From positions 20,398 to 84,397 of the forward strand of contig MU858216.1 of assembly GCA_033297075.1 (NCBI GenBank): DNA of 64,000 nucleotides, in the 5' to 3' direction. The position numbers and the translations under genes were made by a program. Origin of the DNA: Rhypophila decipiens (Eukaryota > Ascomycota > Sordariomycetes > Sordariales > Naviculisporaceae). The notes beneath the pieces were generated by a model. It was given only the letters and a program-made list of their open reading frames with translations. It was not told the DNA's origin and did no database searches. This document shows positions 45,014-56,061 of the stretch, piece by piece; position 1 is the stretch's first letter; each line of letters starts with the position of its first letter.

Positions 45014-46174
45014 TAAGGGGTAAAACGAGTTCCAATACCGAGACCGCTCGCACTTCAGAATATTTAGCACAGCCTTGACACACTCAGGCTTGGATACCTA
45101 GACACGAAATCTAGTTTTTCATCTCCATCTCTCGACTCTTGCGCCCGGCTCCTCACAGCTCCTACAACTATACAACCTGCGCTGAGGTGGTCATAAATCC
45201 ACTACCAGATCAGCAGTGTGGTGTTTCTGGGCGAACAACACAGGCTCAGGGGTAGCCTTGACAGCCCACAGCAGGAAACCTTCAGCCAACGACTACGGCA
45301 AAGCACATCTGTTGCTCTCTGCAGCGACAGATTCGCCTGGGCAAGATGCGAGGCTGGAGTTTAATTCTCATACGTCTACAACTTGCGGTAGGTATCATCG
45401 CTGTCTGGCATGATTCTGCATGAATAAGACATTCACCTCCGACACCATCGACCACACAGACCACGCTGTCTCCTCGTTTTTGTTGGACAAGCCCTATGAG
45501 AGTGCTATGGAAGATCCAAGACATTGGCCGCTACTCAGCTCCTGCTGGCCGTCCTCTCGTCCTTGATCTTTGGTATTTGCAAGTATTTCAACCGGGCCAA
45601 GGGAAGGAAATGGGTTGTTGGATATGCAAGCTCATATGAAGGATTTCAAACATTTCTTTAGCTAGGTATTTTTAGAGCACCTACTTGAGTGGGTTGCCCT
45701 CCACGAGGTCGGACGGCGAGCAGTTGTCTTGTCGCGTCAAGTGTGTCAAATAAAAGAATATTCGTATGAAATAATGGTGCATCTTGCTTTATATGGAATC
45801 TCTTTACCTGGTTGAATCTGCCATATTATTCCCCCGCAAGACCCCATTCTCTCGAGTCTCGACTAGCCACCACGGAACTCCCTCTCCCAGCTCACAGAGG
45901 AAAGGGAAAGGGATTGCTTAGCATTGCACCGACACCGGGCCAACTTGTCAGTTCAGCCAGCCCACTTGGAGTCTCAGACCTCTATGGGTAATCGGCGCAA
46001 CTGTTATGTTAGGGTACCCTTATGTTATCCGATGGGAACCCGCTTGGATACGCTGAAACGAATTTCTTTGCTTGGACAAGTAGCGAATTCATGTTTAATT
46101 ATGTATAAAGCACGAAGTCTTCATATCAAGATCCTAACACCACGCCACGCCACGACCTCCGTTCGAATTTGGAA
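45014..46174. other. Intergenic
   Basis: About 1.2 kb without a recognisable gene. An open frame at 45282-45524 minus has no features. Confidence 0.45.
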
Positions 46175-46813
46175 ATGAGCGATACCTTTCCGTTTCTGTC
46201 CCTGCCGGCCGAGATGCGCAATCTGGTGTACAACATTTTGGTGCCAGTGGGAAGCTACGCCGAGTTTGTGCCTTCACAAGGCTGGAGGTATCGTGAGGGC
46301 GCCGTCGCCGGACAATCAACGAGGCTGGATATCGCCACGGTGGTTCGCCTCGCCTCGGCATCTCGGCAGCTCCGTAGCGAGGTGTTGGGCCATGCCTTTG
46401 GTCGCATGATCTTCCATACCGAAATGGACCTCCAAGAAACCCCCGGCGGTTGGATGGCACGCCACCACAAGCAGCGCATGTGGCTGTCATCCAACTGGCC
46501 TGTGCCTGCGCCTACGTCTTCCGTCTTGCCCAGGATCCAGAATCCGTCCCTGTCCATCCCTCGGTTCGAGCTCGTTTGCTTGTGGTCCGGCTTATTGACC
46601 ATCCCAAGTTCCCTCGGTGAATTTCGTTCGATAAAGAGGTTGGAGATTGTGCGTGCCGATGTGGACCACGATTTGGCCGTCGAGACAAGACATATTGGCG
46701 TGTTGGGGCAGGGAAGGAGACAAGAGACATGCGCGCGGAAAAGAGGGACTTGGAGGGTTGCAAGAAAGGAGTATGTACGAGCTATCTACTTGTGTACCAC
46801 TATGTACGTCTAG
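46175..46813 (+). CDS. Short F-box/2EXR-like protein
   Basis: Open from ATG 46175 to TAG 46811-46813, 212 residues. It begins MSDTFPFLSLPAEMRNLVYN, the FxxLPAExRNxIYxxxL opening of the large Pezizomycotina 2EXR/F-box-like family, followed by TVVRLASASRQLRSEVLGHA, the usual second helix (LLxxSRQLRxEal). The protein then shows FELVCLWSGL and FRSIKRLEIVRADVD, a typical strand-turn of the family. The last 40 residues are Arg-rich and less convincing, so the 3' end may be altered by an unseen intron or truncated. It converges on the secreted-protein gene, with 133 bases between stops. Confidence 0.65.
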   Translation: MSDTFPFLSLPAEMRNLVYNILVPVGSYAEFVPSQGWRYREGAVAGQSTRLDIATVVRLASASRQLRSEVLGHAFGRMIFHTEMDLQETPGGWMARHHKQRMWLSSNWPVPAPTSSVLPRIQNPSLSIPRFELVCLWSGLLTIPSSLGEFRSIKRLEIVRADVDHDLAVETRHIGVLGQGRRQETCARKRGTWRVARKEYVRAIYLCTTMYV

Positions 46814-46946
46814 TATTTGTACATTATCTGTTGAGTATATACAGCTTTGGATCCTTCGCCAACAAGAAATCTCGCCCTTTTTCACGCCATCACTGTTTCT
46901 TTCCAGTCCTTGCACTTGTGTTGAGGCTCGTCCGTCTTGAACCCGC

Positions 46947-47804
46947 TCAAGGCCGGCCAGGACCCCAGTAGGTGCCGAAGCGGCCGTTTCTGGAGGAAAT
47001 GACGGGGTTGCCATGGTCATCATCGACGTAGATACGGTCAGCACCGACAGTCCTCATCAGGTAATCGCGGACAGCACGGTTGATGCTGTGGTCGTTGTTG
47101 ACGGTCCACTTGAGAACCCAAGGTCCGCTTGCCTTTTGGGCATAAGCCTCGATGGGAGCACCGTCGAGGATCCACCAGTCCCAGCCCTTCCACGCACCGG
47201 AGCCATCCTCGGACCACATCAGGACGGCACCGTCAGTCCCGCGGATAGAAGAGACATCACCCCACGCCACGTTGAACTGGTCAAAGTTGAACTCGAACCA
47301 AGTGGCCAGGAGCTGGGGCTTGCCGTTGAGGAGATAATCCTCGCCGCGGATGATGCGGCCTTCGAACAAGGCAGGGAGGGAGACGAAGCGGGTCTCGCCG
47401 GGGGCGATCCAGATGTACTTGTAGGGAGAGCCGTCGCACGAGTTGTGGTAGACGTAGAAGCCGCGGTATCCGCCCGTGTCGCCGTTGGTGATGCGGATGC
47501 CGAGCGTGTTGTCGGCGTCGCCCCAGGTGAAGATGGGGTTCGACGTGCAGGTCCAGCGCTTGGAGATGCCCGAGGCCGAGGTCTCGTTGTTGGAGATGGT
47601 CTCTTCGCGAAGCAGGCTGCCTAGCTTGTAGGACTTGAACTTGCTCTGGGGGACCGCCTTGATCTTGGCCAGATCAGGGGCTGGGAAGGATGGGGCCTCG
47701 CTGGCTTCGGCGGTGGCAGCAGCCGAGGTAGGCACGACGCTGGAGGCCTGGGCCATCACCGAGGTGAGAAGCCCGGCCAGAGGCAGAAGAGCCTTGAGCA
47801 TCAT
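46947..47804 (-). CDS. Secreted protein with propeptide and Kex2 site, family unknown
   Basis: Single exon, 285 residues. MMLKALLPLAGLLTSVMAQA is a signal peptide. Residues 20-83 form an Ala/Ser/Pro-rich propeptide ending in GISKR at 79-83, a Kex2-type dibasic site. The mature part would be 202 residues starting WTCTSNPIFTWGD. It has two cysteines (one likely disulfide) and many aromatic residues (FYVYHNSCDG, YIWIAPGETRFV, GAWKGWDWWILDG), suggesting an extracellular beta-sandwich with a ligand surface. I do not recognise the family; the IRITNGDTGGYRGFYVYHN stretch with SCDG is reminiscent of carbohydrate-binding or thaumatin-like folds but lacks their cysteines. A second ATG three bases in gives the same signal peptide. 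Confidence 0.8.
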   Translation of the reverse strand: MMLKALLPLAGLLTSVMAQASSVVPTSAAATAEASEAPSFPAPDLAKIKAVPQSKFKSYKLGSLLREETISNNETSASGISKRWTCTSNPIFTWGDADNTLGIRITNGDTGGYRGFYVYHNSCDGSPYKYIWIAPGETRFVSLPALFEGRIIRGEDYLLNGKPQLLATWFEFNFDQFNVAWGDVSSIRGTDGAVLMWSEDGSGAWKGWDWWILDGAPIEAYAQKASGPWVLKWTVNNDHSINRAVRDYLMRTVGADRIYVDDDHGNPVISSRNGRFGTYWGPGRP

Positions 47805-50800
47805 CTTGAAGATGTTGATTGGTCTTCTTGTAAGGAGTGGAAGTATTTGAAGATAGGAGACGAAAGGAGTGACTGAATGCGTGGTGAAGAGATGATGGTG
47901 TTTTCTCCGCCGGGGAGAATAAAGACTTTATATACAACTCACGATGCTCTATATCATGTGAGGGGCTGTTATCTGGGCATATCAGTAGCTCATGTGATGT
48001 TGAGGCATTGCTGAAGGTGATGTTATGAATCCTTCGCACCCAGTAGGTGGTATCACGCCAAGGGCTGGTAGCATTCACTTTCCCAAGACTCTCATGTCCG
48101 AGTTCAGATCCTCATCCTCTGAAATGACTATTCTGCGTTAACAAGGTATACCAGGTGCGTATGCAAATCATGCTATCATGGGCTCATCATTCGCCAGAAT
48201 TACCTAGTGCTCATGCTCGCGCTATGGAGCCAGGAGCCAGGTCGGATGTTGTGCCTGCATCGGATGTAGTAATATTGAATCCTATACTACGACCACGTGT
48301 AGTGGGATCATGCCTAGTCTTGAGCTGGAAATTAGCGCAAGGCGGGAGATGGGGCTGTGTTGATGCTCAGCTGGGATGTCGATCCTTTCCTGTCCTGATC
48401 CGGACATGTCAACAAGGGTCCTCGATCATCCAAGACAGGGGAAAACCGAGCTGTCCCAACATGCCATGATGGACCGATGAGTTTTTGGTTCCCGAGCGGC
48501 CCGGAGTGCTGATAGTTCTAGAAGCACGATTACAAGACCTCGAGAAAATCATTTTGTTCCAGAAGAAAAATATGTCTGGGGATTCGGGTGAAGACACACA
48601 TCAGCCGCTATGGGGAACTTTTGTGTCTAGATCCTCCTACAGTACCACGGTGGTTCCTCGAGAATATTGCTCAACAGGCCAGGCATCAGAAGCTTATAGC
48701 TATTCCGCGTGATATCATTGGACACCTTTCCGAGGGAGCGACGACTGCTACCTTCCAGGTCCCTGGCGAGATATGTTACACCCTGAACCCAGTTCGGGAA
48801 GGATTCTAGTTTGTGAAAGCTTATTTTGTTTTGCAACGTTCCGTCCCAAGTGCGAGATTGGGCAACCGAGCTGTCGGATCGCGGCGGGGAGGCACATGCC
48901 AAGGAGAGGCTCGGATACGTTGGCGTATTCCTACGACTTCATCACCCCACAGCACGATGCTCTAGCTTGATTCAGCTGCAAGATACAACTCAAGCAAAGA
49001 AATGCGAGGTATTCCAACATTTAGCAACAGGCAGCAGCTTGTTGAACAGCTAGCTCCCTAGGAGCTACACATCTACTAACAGATGAGCTTCCCGGAATGC
49101 TTCCGCATTAGAGCACTCCTTTAATTACAGGGGTTCATTCTAGAATTGTAAAGGCAGCAACACAGCGGAGAACGGTTATTTATTGTTTGTCTCATACTTA
49201 CTTGGATGCATCTTTCATAGATTTCGTAATGGCTGCCGGGCGAAATTGGAGATACAGCTTCAGGGGTAAAGTAATCATAGCCCAGCAATCCCCTTCAATA
49301 CAGCCTGTGCACGTGCAACAGATAGTCCCGCAGACCGCGTGAGTCAGGGGAAGATTGCACTGAGCGAGGGTCGTTGTACGTCTCCTGTTTACGTCAGCAC
49401 CTTATCACAACCTCGGATCCCCACGCGACGTCTCGGCTTGTTTACAGCCGGGTTCCGAAGAACATTTCTAAATCGTAATATCGTACTATGGTGGAAATCT
49501 AGAGAGGGATATATAAACCATATAGACATATGCTGCTCACAGCTTCCTAAACTCCTATACCATACCTCCTCTTCACTCATAATGAACAGTGACATAGATA
49601 GTACGAGAACCAAAACATAAATTTTCTCCTTGTCTAAGCAAAAAAACATCGCTCCGGTGGCTTGATCTCATTTCATTCATGTTCCCATCCATACCTTTAT
49701 TACTAGTAAGAGCTGTAAGCATTCCCGCCCCGAGAGGTTCCGCGATCTCTATAATCACGGAGGGAAGGGTATCCTGGTCCCAGATCGCTATATAGGTGGC
49801 CTTGGCCTTGAGTAATGACATCCTTCCCTGTCCACCCCTCATTCAGAAGGGTAATGGGGGTAAAGGTACATGGTCTTTTCGAGGCTGAACAGCATTGACA
49901 AGAGTGAGTCTCTTCGTCATACTGGCAGGTGAAGTCCTTGGTGTTAGATCTGCTGCTGCCCTTATTAAACCGAACTATTCTTCTCAGAAGAATACAAAGA
50001 TTGCAGACTGAGCTACCATAGTTGCTACAGTCAGAGCCTGCGAGCTTATACTAGGGGCTCTTCCCTGTGGTGAGATAATGCATGTTCTCTCTCTCGAACC
50101 ATGCTTTCTCGGCGGTTGGTACAAGATGTGCTTGCTCGACAGCAGAGGTTCTTTAGCTGATGGCGTAACTGGAACCAGTAGTGACGCTTGGGTACAATGC
50201 TGCTGTAGTCCAGGCTTCGGGTGGTCAACTTCAATGCTTTGCCGGATGCACTTTTGGCTATATCGAGTCCAATTTGAATTTGGTGGGGGCAGTCAGTTGG
50301 CGAGGGATCTTGCTGCTTTCCAGATCTTTGCTTTTCTCAACTGTAAGAAGGATCTAGTATACTACTTGTTTGTAGTAGTATCTTGCCACTCCAGTCTTAT
50401 GCCGATACTATTGATATTGGGCTCATTCGGCCATAAATGTGCTTCCTTCCACTGATATTCTGGTAACTGGAATGGGCATATGGATGCCGTCCTTTGTTTT
50501 GGACTAACTCGAAGATTAGAATGACGGGCAATAGTTGGTAGATGTCTTGATATGCTTAGGAAAATTTGCTGTATATGAAGCGAGTAGCTTTGGATTGTTG
50601 GTGGCGTCCTACTCATAACGCCAAATCCATTTCCCCGCTTAGAAAATTTGCACGTAAACTCAGTCACCAAGACATCGACATATCGGCTGCAGTCGTTTTC
50701 TGAAGAAGCTTTTTCTCTTACGGGAATATCAGAACCTAGAAATAAAGAGCCATAAAGAAAGTGGATGGGTCGGATTAGGGATTTACACATCATGATGAAA

Positions 50801-51326
50801 GAGATGTTGGAGATCCACCGGTCACCTCTCAAGGCTGTTGGTAGCCACCTCACAAAAACATGAAGGTATCGAAATCATCAGTCACAAAGCCAGTCCAAAA
50901 TAAAAGTCAAAGATTCGATTCATATCTACATAGCAATCCTTAAAAAGCAAAGCATAGCTAAAAACAAAACAAAACAAGCCAAACCAAAAGCCAAGTTGCT
51001 GCCTCCAAGGTGAACTCCCTTCAAATCCATCAAATAAGTAGGTATAAGCGTGAGATCAGTACATGTATACAGGCAGGTCTTTATAAGCGTGCGGCTTTTG
51101 TCAAACAAACTTCCATCCATGGCTAAATAAGACTCTGAGGAAAACAAACAACCAGCCCATCGAAAAGAGTGAAAGACCAAGCCGAAAGGAGCGCAAGCTA
51201 GAGGAAAAGGAGACGTTATTCGTTATTATCCATCACTGACTTTTTCGTGTGTGTGCATGAGACTACCGATTGTATGGTAGCTCGGTGTGTGTACAGTTTT
51301 GGGAGGGTGGAAGAGCAAGATTTTGC
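47805..51326. other. Gene-poor region of 3.5 kb
   Basis: The first 150 bases are the CT-rich leader of the gene at 46947-47804. No gene is recognised beyond that. The longest protein-like frame is at 48588-48809 plus (73 codons, with WFLENIAQQARHQKLIAIPR), which lacks an identifiable family and could be a relic. 50920-51000 is A-rich, with repeated AAACAAAACAAG-type words. Confidence 0.45.
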
Positions 51327-52463
51327 TTAGCATCCGGCATTGATGGCGTTGGCAAAGAGAGCATAGGTATCAGCGTGCATGATGCTCTGCGACTGGGTGA
51401 GGGTCTGCATGCAGGCATATCCGTAGCAGCCGCCCTGGTCGGTGGCGCCCTTGATCTGGCTGAGATGGGTGACCTCGTGGAGGGTGGTGGTGGCCTGGTC
51501 CTGACCGTGACATGTGGTTGTCAGGGGGGTCAGAGCAGTGAAGTAGAGCGGGCAGTTGACCATATAGCTCTGGCTGGGGAGGGTGTAGGCCAAGACACCG
51601 CTGCCGCAGGCTCCACCGGGGTACTTGTCCATGCAGTAGGTGGTCGAGACGCCCGAGGTGGAGCTGCCGCACTCGGTGGCGATCTTGTTGAAGACGCTGG
51701 CGACGGCGGTGCGGGTGGCACTAGACGCCGACTTGAAGTACTCGATCATCTTGGCAGCGGGCCCGCCAACCGCGGCGGCGTAGGCTGCGATGGCAAGTGC
51801 CCTGCAGTTACTCAGGGCGGTGCGGGTGACGGGAGCGGTGCCGTTGGCCTCGGCGCAGCTGCCATCGGCAATCGAGCGCTTGCTGAGGCTCTCGTGGAAG
51901 TCGCGGCGGACCTTGGCGGCGGCTGCTCCGTCGATGGAGGTGGTCACCACGTTGGAAGTGAGAGGGACAGAGCCGGTGATGTCGTTGGAATCCTCCTCGG
52001 CGTAGGAGAGCGAGCCGGTCACGGCAATGTCGTAGAAGCCGCCTCCCGCGAGATCGTGAACTTGAGCGGCATCCCAAGAAGCCGAGATGGTCTGACCAGG
52101 CTGGATGACCCGGAATGCAGCGGCGTCGAGATTGGTCGTCGCAACCAGGACACGGACACCATCAAAAGCAATTTTCTCGGCTGAAGAAACATGTTAGCCA
52201 AGGATAAATGCGGGTTTGCGTCTTTTTGGCAACTCACATCCAGCAAAGACGGAAGTCTTCTCAACAGCAGTCTTGTCGAGGATGGAACCGGGCCTGAGCA
52301 GCTTGAGTGCAGTCTTGCCGTTGTTGGTAATTTTTGCCTTGATATTGCCAATGTCGGAAACATCAATGTTGACTTTGAGGGGAGAAGCTCGCTGAACGAG
52401 GACACCAGCGGGAACGGCAGCGGCCATGGAGCCAAAGAGGGCGATACCAGTGAAGAACTTCAT
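51327..52463 (-). CDS. Deuterolysin (M35 aspzincin metalloprotease)
   Basis: Two exons, 52463-52238 and 52180-51327, with a 57-base intron; 359 residues. MKFFTGIALFGSMAAAVPAG is the signal peptide. The propeptide carries the usual immunoglobulin-like NNGKTALKLLRPGSILD segment and ends near KR at 176-177 (SLSKRSIADG). The mature enzyme of about 182 residues has the aspzincin zinc site HEVTH at 310-314 plus GATD (Asp323) and CYGY, matching the HExxH + GTxDxxYG rule. Cysteines are placed as in deuterolysins (GSCAEANG, TECGSS, YCMDKY, ACGSG, NCPLY, TTCHGQ, GGCYGYAC and a C-terminal Cys). It is secreted and cleaves proteins outside the cell, preferring basic substrates in known members. All zinc ligands are intact. 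Confidence 0.93.
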
Positions 52464-54555
52464 TTTGATAAGAGTGATGATTGAAGTGTTGAAGATTTGG
52501 AGAAAAGGTTGTATAATTTTTATTGGGAAGTTGTGTGGTGATGGTGGTGGTGATGATGAGATGATTTGTGTTGATGTTGCTGATATTTCAAGTTTTCATG
52601 GACCAGAATTCGCCAACTCTTTATACCCATTTGAAGCCATCTTGATATTGCCTCTGTCGACCTGTGTTCACCTATCCAAGTGTTGCTAAGCCCGGCTGAG
52701 GCCCAGAATAGCTGCCAAGCCTGCCATCGAGACATCCAAGTGGACGGATTAGGAAGACCGAAGCGACAACCGACACCTTACAGACCCAGCCCGGCAGCTG
52801 GAGACTACAATGCCGTCATCCAAGACGGGCAGGTCATGACCAAGTTGCCATCAGGTCTTGTCAAGGAGAGACCGGCATTGGTCGCCCGTTGGTGGCGCAC
52901 ATGGCCAAGAGGAAACAAGCCAATAGCCTTCCGAGGAGAAAGCCATGACCTGCCTACCAAGGACTGGGATTCCGGGTACTTGTCTCGCATCTACCCGGGC
53001 GCGGCCATGGACCTGATGTGAGACATGTCCAAGCTATGACGACGTGGTAGTAGGGCGCGTTGGAGTATGGGTATATGTGTTCAATGAGAGAGGAGGAGGG
53101 GCTATGTCAGGGACCAAACATCCAAGATCGGTATAGATGCTGCTGATCGTAGCGTGGTCATGTCCGAGGGCAGCGATGATTGGATGACGAGCATGGCTTG
53201 GTATGAGAAGTTGTTGTGGGATTTGAAACATGAGTGAGGTGAGAGTGGGAATGCCGCGCTCGCGGTCCAGCTGAGGCTGTTAAGAAAATAGGCAAAACAG
53301 GTAGGTGGGGCATGCTGTCTCTAACACTAGTGAGCACTGGTGTAGTAGATGTGTATAGATGTGGCAAAGTAATGGTAGAGGAGGGCTCGGCATGACGACC
53401 AAGTCAGGAAAGACAGCAACGACAAGTCTTGTCTGACTTTGATGTCGGGAATAACCTCAATCTCGATGCGAGAAGTGGTAAGCCCGTGCAACGACAGGAT
53501 AGAGGCATGGTGAGGGGAGGGGCGTGAATGTTTCGCTCAAAACTGGAAAAGAATGCAACTTGCGTCATAGGGGGTGGTCGTCCTTTTCTTTTCATGTAAT
53601 ATTTTTCTGGACTTCTCGGAATCCCTGGCAACTTTGGAGGGCACAACCTTTCTTTTCAACATTATTTCTTTCTGCTCAGCATGCCCAGACCCGTCAAAAA
53701 CGTGGCCTGACAAGCGTGGTCCCAGCCTTGAGTGTACGTTCTTCTCCGGTGGAATGGTTCCCCTGAGACATTCCGTGTTCTTTCAGTGTTCTATTGTCGT
53801 CTAGTCCACCTGCCAAGGGCCTGAGACATGTCAGCGAGGAGGGTGAGAAGAAAAGGGTCTGGCCCAAATATTCTCCTGAGACACTCTTTGGTCTAGGCCT
53901 CGTCATGTATCCTTGGTCTGGAATCTGGATCTCGGCCCTCAGCTCCGCCTCGCCATGCTCTTGATCCGGCAGAAAGGGTCCGGAATCTGTATTTAGCTCG
54001 CTCGAGTGCCGATCACACGCGAGATTTTCCGATCTCTGCGCAAACCGTGGCGGTTGAAACTGAGATCAGTCCCAGGTGACAGGTATGCCAAAGGCTACCT
54101 TGCCAAAAGGAGTCCAGAGCCGCGAGTAGGGCCGCATTCCCCCCCAGTTGTTTACCGGTCCGTGGGGAATGTGATGAGCCCCTTCCTAATCTTTCGCAGG
54201 ATTACTCATCGCAGCTGGCCCCCATTTTAAACCTCACGACACCGTCCTTCTGGGGCTGGCTTCTTCCACTTCTGTCCACCTAGCCATTTGTACTCTTTCT
54301 GTCCCGTGTCTTCAAAACAACCTGCCCATATGCTGCGGTCAGCGCTGGACACTGAGACAGCGAGAGGAATTTATTATGACGGCCATCTCCGGTTGTCGAC
54401 TGACCTCAAGACCTTAAAAGTGGCAGCATCTTCCTGTGCTCGATAGCTGCGGGCTGGAAAACGCCTACTCGGAGCCAGGCACCATTTAGGGCCACTTCTA
54501 GAACTTCTTTCCGAGCGCAATTGAGCACATTCTGTCCCAACCATAATTCCTGATA
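52464..54555. other. Intergenic
   Basis: About 2.1 kb. The 100 bases next to the deuterolysin ATG contain a TGGTGATGATGAG-type low-complexity leader (minus strand CA/CAT-rich). No gene recognised. Frames at 52680-53021 plus and 53404-53646 minus have no features. Confidence 0.45.
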
Positions 54556-55140
54556 ATGTCGGGTCCGCCGCTCTCTCTCTCGCTGAACCTGGACTGGCCT
54601 TCTACATCGGAGCCAGACCCGGTGGTGCGCGTCACTGTCAAGAACACCTCCAAAGACGAGACATATACCATTTTTAAATGGGCATCTCCTCTTGACCCCT
54701 TGGCACTTGCTCTCGGACTTGTCTCCGTATTCATCCCATCTCGAGAGGATGGGCCTGGAACGCGCTTCGATATCCCGCAGATTATGCTGAAGCGGGCCAT
54801 GCCACCTCCGGAGGACGCCTTTGTGACCCTGGCACCTGGGGAGGGTGCATTTCATGATATCGTTTTGCGGGATCCCGCCGTCGACATGAACAGACTGGTC
54901 TCGGCTGCCAAAGAAGCATCTCGTAACGGGCCAGCGGCGGTCAACATCCAAGTCCTGTGCAGCGCCGATAACGAGGACGAAGATGAGGCTCAGCGCGGTG
55001 CCGTCATCTGGCGAGGTAAACGAAAGGAGGACTTGTCCGACGGAGAGATCCTATCTCTCGGCAGAGGAGGCAGGGAGAATGGCGGTGCGGCTCGGTGGAA
55101 TTTTGAGAGTAACGTTTTGGGTCTCGTGGTAGCACTTTAG
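54556..55140 (+). CDS. Small protein resembling the deuterolysin propeptide Ig-like domain
   Basis: Single exon, 194 residues, no signal peptide. The N-terminal 110 residues look like one immunoglobulin-type beta-sandwich: LSLSLNLDWPSTSEPDPVVR, VTVKNTSKDETYTIFKWASP, LDPLALALGLVSVF, IMLKRAMPPPEDAFVTLAPG. The order VxVxNTSxxxxxxxxWxSPLD resembles the M35 prodomain (ITNNGKTALKLLRPGSILDK in the neighbouring deuterolysin). The second half is acidic and less regular (NEDEDEAQRG). I recall similar standalone fungal proteins but no proven function. Being leaderless, it would be cytosolic unless exported unconventionally. The similarity is by eye only. Confidence 0.65.
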   Translation: MSGPPLSLSLNLDWPSTSEPDPVVRVTVKNTSKDETYTIFKWASPLDPLALALGLVSVFIPSREDGPGTRFDIPQIMLKRAMPPPEDAFVTLAPGEGAFHDIVLRDPAVDMNRLVSAAKEASRNGPAAVNIQVLCSADNEDEDEAQRGAVIWRGKRKEDLSDGEILSLGRGGRENGGAARWNFESNVLGLVVAL

Positions 55141-56061
55141 ATAGCACGTCATTCAGGACCTAGCCAGACGAAGGGAGACGTGGACGGAGAGTTCTGGAGT
55201 CAGTTTCCTTGTCATCATAGCATTTGATTACTGATCCCAAACAGGGGGGGTGTTGTATGCGCTTCTTGCTCGCGTGATTGGAAAGACAAGTGAGAAAATA
55301 GTATCTTGGGCCAGAATTTAGCAGGTGACAAGCCCAGGTGGAACATGAAAGAAAGAACCTCTTGGCTCGAATGACTGTTGAGCTGTATCGATCAGGCTGA
55401 AATATCTCGAGCGGCAAACTGGTGACCAGGGCGAGTGTAGGCGTATAAAATCGAGAAATTTTCCCTCCTGTGCTCCCACCCGTAGCACTTCTTCCTGACC
55501 GCCGTGTGGTGTTTGGTGTTTGGTGTTTGGTGTTTTGGTGCTTGGTTTCGAGGCTCCTAGCGTGCACTAGGCTCTACCGGTAAAAGACCGAGAAGAGTTC
55601 TCCGCCCGGCCCCACAAAAGCCGGCCGGCCCGTCCGCTGCCCCAGCAACACCGAGTGGCCTGCTGCAGGCCACGCCTTTTGTTTTCAGGTATGAATTGAC
55701 AAAGCAGCGACATTTACCCCAAAGACATGTTGCTGCACTTCTTTCTGATTACACGTGAGAATTCATTTATTTTACAATCATCAATCACTAGCACTCGGTA
55801 ACTTTGTTATCGATCTTTTCGGCATCAAGTCAAATATAATTAGAGTGTCAAGAAACCACCGCGTATATCGATATCTAACCATCATAACCCGAGCATTGCT
55901 GCCCATGACTAATTTTATACGCAATACTCCTCAGGGTCCGTGAAATCATGCCTTTCCATAACGCTGCTCATGCATGAAAGTAGCACCCGTAATAAAATCG
56001 CCCAATGCAAGTACGATAAGAAATCATCGCCATACCACCAGATGCCCCATTTGTCATTTAA
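55141..56061. other. Intergenic
   Basis: About 900 bases between convergent genes. It holds a 7-bp microsatellite at 55508-55535 and a GC-rich patch (GCCGGCCGGCCCG) at 55621. No gene. Confidence 0.5.
55508..55535. repeat. (GGTGTTT)4 microsatellite
   Basis: Four exact tandem copies of GGTGTTT, with a degenerate continuation to about 55545. Confidence 0.95.

Noticed and set aside
47013..47624. 203-codon plus-strand frame
   Set aside because: Antisense to the secreted protein gene, which has a signal peptide and Kex2 site.
51270..52184. 304-codon plus-strand frame rich in Gly/Val
   Set aside because: Antisense to the deuterolysin, which has the zinc motif, signal peptide and a clean intron.
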